Made by a program: the position numbers and the translations under genes
The notes under the pieces: generated by a model
The model's input: the letters and a program-made list of their open reading frames with translations, nothing else
What the model was told of the DNA's origin: nothing
Database searches by the model: none
Shown: in pieces, positions 6,906-11,354 of the stretch
Layout: every line of letters begins with the position of its first letter
Numbering within the stretch: position 1 is the stretch's first letter
IMG/VR virus record: IMGVR_UViG_3300046313_000220
Location: 1 to 22,404 of that record
Strand: one strand, 5' to 3'
DNA from: a virus
Length of the DNA stretch: 22,404 nucleotides

Positions 6906-7148
6906 TTATTTTAAGGGAAAAATGATGGAATTATTGACTAATTCGTGATAAATTGCACCAACAGATTCAGTCAAAGAAAATGCTTCTACTACATAATGAA
7001 ATCGACCTTCAGCTACAGTATAGGGGTATTGTTTATCTGGATTAGAAGTGAAAGTTAAAATTACTTGATTATCACTTTCACTAAAAGATACCTGAGAAAT
7101 AGCACTAGACTTTTTATTAATATTTGAAGCAATTTCGGTTGATGGCAT
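6906..7148 (-). CDS. Small beta-rich protein, KTSC-like, first of a tandem pair
   Basis: 80 residues: a polar N-terminal extension (MPSTEIASNINKKSSAIS) followed by VSFSESDNQVILTFTSNP, YPYTVAEGRFHYVVEAFS and VGAIYHELVNNSIIFPL. It is the longer paralogue of the protein encoded immediately downstream. The ATG is preceded by TTGATTTATTTTGATTTA-like repeats with no Shine-Dalgarno. KTSC-like fold is a guess from the strand/helix pattern. No partner or reaction can be named. Confidence 0.65.
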   Translation of the reverse strand: MPSTEIASNINKKSSAISQVSFSESDNQVILTFTSNPDKQYPYTVAEGRFHYVVEAFSLTESVGAIYHELVNNSIIFPLK

Positions 7149-7233
7149 ATATTTTGATTTATTTTGATTTACTCTTATATTCTAGCACATTAATTTTGAT
7201 TTGGCAAGGACAAACTCGATATTAGAAATTTAA

Positions 7234-7430
7234 TTATTTAATTTGTCCAATTGTTTTTGTCTTAACCAAAATGATAGTGTTACCTTTAGCCACTACTTTT
7301 GCAAGATGATCTCTTTGTTTTTTTTACATTTTAGTGTCCATCTGATATGGTCATCCGCACAATTATTGCAGCTACACCCTTCCATAACCGACCCATCACA
7401 TTGAGGGCAAACACCAATAGAATGACCCAT
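7234..7430 (-). CDS. Zinc-ribbon-like small protein with a -1 frameshift site (45 aa unshifted, 65 aa shifted)
   Basis: Begins MGHSIGVCPQCDGSVMEGCS then CNNCADDH: the CPQC and CSCNNC pairs suggest a zinc ribbon. The zero frame stops at 7293-7295 after IILQK. The coding strand carries an A8 tract (complement of 7318-7325) containing the heptamer A AAA AAC in exact zero-frame phase (7323-7317), a classical -1 slippery site. In the -1 frame the protein continues with QRDHLAKVVAKGNTIILVKT to a stop at 7234-7236, which looks more like a real C-terminus than the unshifted tail. This may be programmed frameshifting, a natural indel or a homopolymer sequencing error. Confidence 0.55.
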
Positions 7431-7456
7431 ATTTTTATAGTTTTTATTTAATAAAA

Positions 7457-8009
7457 TTATTGATGTTGCCAAGATTTTCCATTTATTATTCTATAAATGG
7501 TTTTTCTATTGACATTAAACGTTGTTGCTATTTGTTTTTGAGAAACATTTTTTTTATATAGTATCTTAATTTCTTCGATATCCTTTTCAGTTAATTTTGC
7601 ACATCCATTTTGTATACCAATATTTTTTCCCTTCACTGATTTAGATATATTATCTTTATGTTCTTTTGTTAGAGATTTGCCCTTTTTCGCATCAGATAAT
7701 TTCTTTTTAATTTCATTAGACATAATATGTCCAGGTTTAAACCCACTGGAAGAATATCATGTTCATACAATTCACGTCACTATAATGTTTTTCTATCCAC
7801 AACTCTTCTGCTATATACAAATCTTCTATCGAACTGTATATGCCTAAAATTATTTTGGATAATTTATTTTTATCTTTAATTTTTCTAATCCAAACACCCG
7901 AACCAAAATACCCGTCATTTAATATATCTTTTTTTGTTGTTGAGTGTCTGCCGATATAATACTTATCATTCCCTTCCAATAATGTTTTATAAACGTAATG
8001 AGTAACCAC
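7457..8009 (-). pseudogene. GIY-YIG homing endonuclease (Seg-like), broken by one frameshift
   Basis: The N-terminal half (8009-7737, probable GTG start at 8009) has HYVYKT (about residues 4-9), YYIGRHS and DGYFGSG, typical of GIY-YIG nucleases of the T4 Seg type, and a later conserved Glu in AEELWIEKHY. It runs into a stop just after CMNM. The C-terminal half resumes in another frame near 7755: SSGFKPGHIMSNEIKKKLSD, then NUMOD3-type repeats (AKKGKSLTKEHKDNISKSVKG) and a helix-turn-helix (VSQKQIATTFNVNRKTIYRI). One indel between about 7740 and 7770 would restore a ~185-residue enzyme. The frame also extends upstream of 8009 into the preceding gene, which I regard as spurious. Either a decayed homing gene or a sequencing error. 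Confidence 0.75.
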
Positions 8010-8077
8010 AAATTTTTTAATAAAATATACATATATATTTATTAAAAAAATGTAGTTACCTGATGCCCCATATAGGT

Positions 8078-8311
8078 TTACTCCCCAATAGATTTTAATC
8101 GTTTTTCCCAACTATCTCCTTCCGCCGGATCCCCAGTTTTATTAATACACTGGAGTTTTAATGCTACCCCATTTGGATTTTTACTAAGATTAGAACACAC
8201 CAGTCCAGCCACATCATTAGCTGAAATTGGCTGAGTAGGTTTATAGGAAAACCTGAATGTACCATCAATGAAATAAACACCACATACAGGACAAATGATA
8301 GGATTTTCCAT
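8078..8311 (-). CDS. 77-residue small protein with CPVC motif, unknown
   Basis: Begins MENPIICPVCGVYFIDGTFR and contains further Cys at about residues 39 and 55, so a zinc-binding ribbon is possible. The middle region (KPTQPISANDVAGLVCSN) is followed by GVALKLQCINKTGDP and a charged C-terminus. It looks like one of the short conserved proteins that T4-like cyanophages carry near the clamp gene, but no specific family is recognised. It starts 4 bp after the stop of the upstream small ORF. The frameshifted homing endonuclease gene follows. Confidence 0.65.
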   Translation of the reverse strand: MENPIICPVCGVYFIDGTFRFSYKPTQPISANDVAGLVCSNLSKNPNGVALKLQCINKTGDPAEGDSWEKRLKSIGE

Positions 8312-8315
8312 AAAA

Positions 8316-8441
8316 TTAAATAAAAATTACTATTTTTTCATTTTCTAATGTGTTTTCATTAATATTACCGCATGGAAACCCAACAGGTTTAGAAGTAGCA
8401 TGATAACTATAAGTTTCGATATGACAACTTAAAGTTATCAT
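8316..8441 (-). CDS. 41-residue small protein, unknown
   Basis: Translation MITLSCHIETYSYHATSKPV then GFPCGNINENTLENEKIVIF and a final Ile. Spacing to the next gene is only 4 bp, consistent with an operon. Its start codon lies inside the right arm of an 11-bp inverted repeat (8398-8408 / 8433-8443), so the mRNA could fold and hide the start. Two Cys residues and mixed composition are compatible with a real small protein, but there is no homology evidence. Confidence 0.45.
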   Translation of the reverse strand: MITLSCHIETYSYHATSKPVGFPCGNINENTLENEKIVIFI

Positions 8442-8443
8442 GC
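8398..8443. repeat. 11-bp inverted repeat over the start of a small gene
   Basis: GCATGATAACT (8398-8408) and AGTTATCATGC (8433-8443) are perfect reverse complements with a 24-base loop. The right arm contains the ATG of the 41-residue gene read on the minus strand. It also lies about 50 bp after the clamp gene stop, so it may act as a weak 3' structure for the clamp mRNA. Confidence 0.6.
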
Positions 8444-8495
8444 TGTGCTTTAGTTTTCTATAATTCAGCGATGATTTGTGAAATTTTCATAATTT

Positions 8496-9179
8496 TTAAG
8501 TGATAGAGTCGCTTTCACAAGCGATCCAGTAAATGAGATCCATATTTTCATTACAAAATTTAGAGATTTTCTTTTTACTGATAGAAATCCAGTAGTCGCC
8601 AGACAATAGTTTTAAATTGGCTATTTTGAAATTGAATTCTATATCTGTATCACCAATCACTTCTGGATAATAATTAGATTGTTCCAATTTTATTGTATGA
8701 TTATTAGTGGCACTATTTGATTTATCACATACTACTCCCACCAATACATCATCTACTATCTTAACCACTAGGTCTGGTAAAGATAATTTGGTGGAAAATT
8801 GATTAATAGTGGTGATATCGTTATTACGAAGCATAAATTCTGCTTCAATATCAGTCATAATAATATCCTTTTCTGGCAGTTTTACTGTTAATACAGTGAT
8901 ATCTGAAAAAAGATATCTTGTAGATTGTCTTTCGTTTGAAATAGTCAGATGTGTGTCATAAAATATAATATCTGGATCGTCAACGATCTCAACAACAGAC
9001 AATAATTTATTAAGATCGTAAATAGCAAAATCTGGAAATGTTTCTTCTACATGGGCAATCGCATATACGTTCTTAGCGTCCGACAAAGTTTTGATAGTAT
9101 TCCCAGATTTTATAATCAAAGAAGGATTAATTTTTTGATAATTCTTGAGAATTTTTAGTGTGTCTTTAGAAATTTTCAT
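8496..9179 (-). CDS. 45: DNA polymerase sliding clamp (T4 gp45-like)
   Basis: Trimeric processivity clamp of the T4-type replisome; in T4 it also activates gp55-dependent late transcription, so it links replication to the late promoters seen upstream of 22 and 23. Its 227 residues match T4 gp45 (228). The start MKISKDTLKILKNYQKINPS is close to the T4 start (MKLSKDTTALLKNFATINSG), followed by FAIYDLNKLL (about 51-60), matching VAIYDLNGFL, and near the C-terminus FNFKIANLKLLSGDYWISIS and WIACESDS matching the T4 end. The ATG overlaps the previous gene by 14 bp. Clamp loader genes (44/62) are not in the visible neighbourhood. Confidence 0.95.
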   Translation of the reverse strand: MKISKDTLKILKNYQKINPSLIIKSGNTIKTLSDAKNVYAIAHVEETFPDFAIYDLNKLLSVVEIVDDPDIIFYDTHLTISNERQSTRYLFSDITVLTVKLPEKDIIMTDIEAEFMLRNNDITTINQFSTKLSLPDLVVKIVDDVLVGVVCDKSNSATNNHTIKLEQSNYYPEVIGDTDIEFNFKIANLKLLSGDYWISISKKKISKFCNENMDLIYWIACESDSIT

Positions 9180-9486
9180 TTTGATTATTCTCCAATAATA
9201 ATTCGGGACTAGTAAATGGTTTTCGTGTAAAGTGTATTAATAAGATGATACAGTGGATCGCCTTAAATAAATCTTTTACGTTGTATGGATTTTTGTTTTC
9301 GTCTGCTTTTTTACCATACCTTAACACGTATCGCATAATAGATGTTTTAAGGTAATCTATAATCATATCCTCACTAGCAAACAAGTCTATTAATTGGACA
9401 GATTTAGATTTATAATGTTGTCTGTATGTGCTACAAACATATTTTTTAACATCACTTAAAATTTCTTCTTCAGAATAATTAAACAT
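9166..9486 (-). CDS. DUF3310-like small protein upstream of the clamp gene
   Basis: 106 residues. The central block (about residues 22-85) QHYKSKSVQLIDLF, then YLKTSIMRYVLRYGKKADEN, then VKDLFKAIHCIILL follows the pattern HY.....QPIDLI......LGN.IKY..R.GKK....EDL.KA..YL of DUF3310, a small phage domain of unknown reaction often annotated as nucleotide-kinase-related. The gene overlaps the start of 45 by 14 bp and is probably translated with it. In the same frame the sequence stays open upstream of its ATG toward the previous gene (see the suspected frameshift at about 9600). Confidence 0.6.
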   Translation of the reverse strand: MFNYSEEEILSDVKKYVCSTYRQHYKSKSVQLIDLFASEDMIIDYLKTSIMRYVLRYGKKADENKNPYNVKDLFKAIHCIILLIHFTRKPFTSPELLLENNQNENF

Positions 9487-9560
9487 TAGTTTTTTTTTGA
9501 TAATGTATGGTTTAATTAATTTTATCCCAGAATAGTATTGACGAGAACAGGCATCTTCTA

Positions 9561-9788
9561 CTATAGAAACAGGGGTATTAACACATATACAAACACTGTT
9601 TGTATATTTTTGTCAGATAAATATGAATACAATACCCAGATATTTGTGCCTCTAATAGTTTTAGCCTCTCTCAAAGTTTTTAAAATAGTTTCAGTGATAG
9701 TTGTGGAGTTGGTTAATTGGAATAAAAATGATAAAGCACCTGGATTGCCTTTAGCGTATTTTATAATTTGTTCGGCGGTTAGTGTCAT
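9561..9788 (-). CDS. Small conserved phage protein (GNPGALSFL type), possibly frameshifted at its 3' end
   Basis: 75 residues. AEQIIKYAKGNPGALSFLFQ (5-24) and RGTNIWVLYSYLSDKNIQTV (about 46-65) match a recurrent phage small-protein family with the signature GNPGAL..L followed by [LI]RG..I..L[YW].D.C..[DN]; its role is unknown. After 'NIQTV' the frame reads FVYVLIPLFL and stops. In the -1 frame the sequence continues CICVNTPVSIVEDACSRQYY and on toward the next gene, which looks more protein-like, so an indel near 9600 is possible. The ATG lies 4 bp after the previous stop. Confidence 0.65.
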   Translation of the reverse strand: MTLTAEQIIKYAKGNPGALSFLFQLTNSTTITETILKTLREAKTIRGTNIWVLYSYLSDKNIQTVFVYVLIPLFL

Positions 9789-9792
9789 TTTT

Positions 9793-9969
9793 TTATCTGT
9801 TACTTTTTAAAATTATTCTTTGTAACTGTAGTGAGATCCAAGAACAGTTTAAATAAACCCATCCTGCATGTTTAATTACTGCCAATGGTCTAAAGCCAAA
9901 AAGATCTATATAAATCCATTTTGAATCAAACTCTCCCTTGTGAAAATATATCCTATTGTGCTTAATCAT
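9793..9969 (-). CDS. 58-residue small protein, unknown
   Basis: Translation begins MIKHNRIYFHKGEFDSKWIY, continues IDLFGFRPLAVIKHAGWVYL and ends with LQRIILKSNR. The regular mix of aromatic and basic residues, a proper stop, and 4-bp spacing to the next ATG argue for a real gene. The start codon sits on the palindrome ATTAAATTTAAT (9968-9979), so translation begins directly at that motif. It lies 12 bp after the stop of the Ala-repeat gene. No family is recognised. Confidence 0.6.
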   Translation of the reverse strand: MIKHNRIYFHKGEFDSKWIYIDLFGFRPLAVIKHAGWVYLNCSWISLQLQRIILKSNR

Positions 9970-9981
9970 TAAATTTAATAA

Positions 9982-10803
9982 TTAAGCAGAGTGTAATAAT
10001 GATATTAATTGAATAGATTCATTTTGATAATGCTGTTTTCGAGCAGCAGAATAAGCAGCAGCAGTAGCAGAATCAGCAGCAGCAGAATAAGCAGCAGCAG
10101 TAGCAGTAGCAGAATAAGCAGCAGTAGCAGAATAAGCAGCAGTAGCAGAATAAGCAGCAGCAGAAGCAGAATAAGCAGCAGTAGCAGAATCAGCAGCAGC
10201 AGTAGCAGTAGCAGAATCAGCAGCAGCAGTAGCAGAATAAGCAGCACAAGCAGCAGAATAAGCAGCAGCAGTAGCAGAATAAGCAGCAGCAGCAGTAGCA
10301 TAATCAACAGAATAAGCAGCAGAACGAGCAGCATACCATTCGTTTTTACTCACTTCCTGTATTAATGCCTTTTTATGTAATTCTGCTACATCTACTATAC
10401 ACTCATCATTACTAAATCTGATTACTCCTCGTTCTGGATCTAATAATCTCCATATAGCTAATTTGTGTAATACTGGTTGTAAACACACTCCTACTGGTAT
10501 AGCTTGTATAGATTCTAAAGGAAATCTCATAGCATCATCATTAGGCAATCCTTCAAATATATTATCAAATAAATAGCATATCCATTCTGGTAATCCAAAA
10601 AAATTACTCATATCTTTATGAGAATTAGAATGAATGCAACAACCTACATGACACCCCTTACCATTTTGCCAATAGTGACCTTTAATTATTTGATCGTGGG
10701 CATAGTGGGATTGTAGTTGATATAGGAGATCTTGTTTGAGTTGGTCATTACCATAGAAAGATAAATTATTGTAACGAGTGTAGGAGTGGGTATAGTCGAT
10801 CAT
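9982..10803 (-). CDS. Protein with conserved N-terminal domain and long Ala/Ser/Tyr repeat
   Basis: 273 residues in three parts. Residues 1-155 form a conserved domain known only as a family of unknown function in bacteria and phages: YGNDQLKQDLLYQLQSHYAHDQIIKGHYW, then GKGCHVGCCIHS (about 49-60), then FGLPEWICYLFDNIFEGLPND, then IPVGVCLQPVLHKLAIWRLLDP. Residues about 160-252 are a low-complexity repeat of A-A-Y-S-A-T units, probably one long helix. The C-terminus RKQHYQNESIQLISLLHSA is a short cap found after such repeats. A consensus early promoter (10828-10856) lies upstream. The repeat is a DNA microsatellite, so copy number may vary. Function unknown; early promoter and context suggest a host-takeover gene. 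Confidence 0.8.
   Translation of the reverse strand: MIDYTHSYTRYNNLSFYGNDQLKQDLLYQLQSHYAHDQIIKGHYWQNGKGCHVGCCIHSNSHKDMSNFFGLPEWICYLFDNIFEGLPNDDAMRFPLESIQAIPVGVCLQPVLHKLAIWRLLDPERGVIRFSNDECIVDVAELHKKALIQEVSKNEWYAARSAAYSVDYATAAAAYSATAAAYSAACAAYSATAAADSATATAAADSATAAYSASAAAYSATAAYSATAAYSATATAAAYSAAADSATAAAYSAARKQHYQNESIQLISLLHSA
10043..10335. repeat. AGC/AGT/AGA-type microsatellite encoding the Ala-rich repeat
   Basis: Plus-strand runs of AGCAGCAGT, AGCAGAATA and AGCAGAATC units cover about 290 bp in phase with the minus-strand codons (GCT GCT TAT TCT GCT ACT). All three frames on the plus strand and another on the minus strand stay open here as shadows. Such tracts expand and contract by slippage or recombination in multiples of 3, 6, 9 or 12 bases without breaking the frame. 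Confidence 0.9.
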
Positions 10804-10827
10804 GATGATTAATGTGATGATATAGTT

Positions 10828-10856
10828 ATCATATCATCACTGATTTAGATTGTCAA
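10828..10856 (-). promoter_or_regulatory. Consensus sigma-70 promoter for the Ala-repeat gene
   Basis: On the minus strand: TTGACA (10856-10851), a 17-bp spacer, TATGAT (10833-10828). The start site would fall about 7 bp further, leaving a short leader before the ATG at 10803. The -35 box is the end of a 51-bp module repeated at 17904-17954. Confidence 0.85.
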
Positions 10857-10901
10857 CTATTAATTTTGTGGTATGAGAGGGGTCTAGAATGCCCTGTAAG
10901 G
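10851..10901. repeat. 51-bp promoter-upstream module, copy A
   Basis: Matches copy B (17904-17954) at 47 of 51 positions by eye, in the same orientation. It contains the -35 TTGACA, an AT stretch (CACAAAATTAATAG) and a small hairpin AGGG-(10-base loop)-CCCT. The hairpin's outer A-T pair is G-C in copy B, a compensatory change. It begins directly after the stop of the truncated iscB. Confidence 0.85.
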
Positions 10902-10905
10902 GGGG

Positions 10906-11118
10906 TTAAATGGATTTAATGTATTTGTTATGGTCAACGCCGTGGGCGATATCTTGAGTAATATTATCTGAAGGTTCTGCGATTAATCGAATATAATAAA
11001 TACCCAAATCACTCCAATGTGGAGTAGCAAGATGCTGATTGACCATACGTCTAGCACGAGATGCTTTAGTAGGCATGAGCGGTAGACCGCTAGGAGATAA
11101 GACGGGTACTCTTTGCAT
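10906..11118 (-). pseudogene. iscB: Truncated IscB (PLMP/RRXRR domain only)
   Basis: 70 residues: MQRVPVLSPSGLPLMPTKAS, then RARRMV, then WSDLGIYYIRLIAEPSDNITQ, ending GVDHNKYIKSI. The start V-PVLS..G.PLMP....RAR is the PLMP (RRXRR) N-terminal domain of IscB, the OMEGA RNA-guided nuclease of IS200/IS605-type elements common in cyanobacteria. GVD near the end is where the RuvC-I motif GIDPG should begin, but Pro-Gly is replaced and the frame stops. Full IscB is about 400-500 residues, so bridge helix, RuvC and HNH parts are absent and there is no nuclease. The stop is followed within a few bases by the repeated promoter module, suggesting truncation by recombination there. It could persist as a small guide-RNA-binding peptide, but decay is simpler. 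Confidence 0.8.
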
Positions 11119-11345
11119 AGAGATAATCCTAAGAGTAATAAAGTTAACGGTTCCTTAGACCAACATATCCAAGATGTCCTATTTAATAGAATCTAAACAA
11201 TTAGATTTATAGAGGTACAGACTAGGAAAATATCTGAACGTATATACCAGGATATGTATTGTAGATGTGGTCTAACCACAAATGATCTAGACAAGACTTG
11301 AGTTAGATATATTGTTATATCCAAGCCACGGGGTTAACCCCGTGG
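11119..11345 (-). ncRNA. Candidate IscB omega-RNA-like structured leader
   Basis: This 227-bp gap upstream of the iscB fragment is where IscB omega RNAs are encoded. It holds several pairings: a hairpin TGTGGT/ACCACA with 3-base loop (11266-11280), AATCTAA/TTAGATT (11190-11207), a long-range pair ACATATCC (11163-11170) with GGATATGT (11250-11257), and the palindrome at 11326-11345. Position, size and density of stems fit an omega RNA; no sequence signature proves it. If so, the guide would lie at its 5' end, next to the end of gene 46. Confidence 0.5.
11326..11345. repeat. Perfect 20-bp palindrome after gene 46
   Basis: CCACGGGGTTAACCCCGTGG, a very GC-rich hairpin in AT-rich surroundings, starting 9 bp after the gene 46 stop. 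No T run follows on either strand, so it is not a standard terminator. It may mark the end of the IscB-type element or be the 5' hairpin of its RNA. Confidence 0.85.
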
Positions 11346-11354
11346 TTCTTGACC

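Noticed and set aside
9538-9810. Plus-strand 90-codon frame opposite the GNPGAL gene
   Set aside because: The minus-strand frame has the recognisable family signature; the plus-strand frame is its antisense.
10043-10335. CRISPR-like array suggested by regular AGC repeats
   Set aside because: The units are 3-12 bp with no unique spacers of constant length, and the tract is a coding microsatellite.
10009-10365. Ser/Arg-rich plus-strand frame and Leu-rich minus-strand frame across the AGC repeat
   Set aside because: Any frame through this trinucleotide-like tract stays open. Only the minus-strand frame with the conserved N-terminal domain and C-terminal cap is supported.
11326-11345. Palindrome as the gene 46 terminator
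   Set aside because: There is no T tract on the minus-strand side, so a standard intrinsic terminator is not supported; kept as a repeat only.
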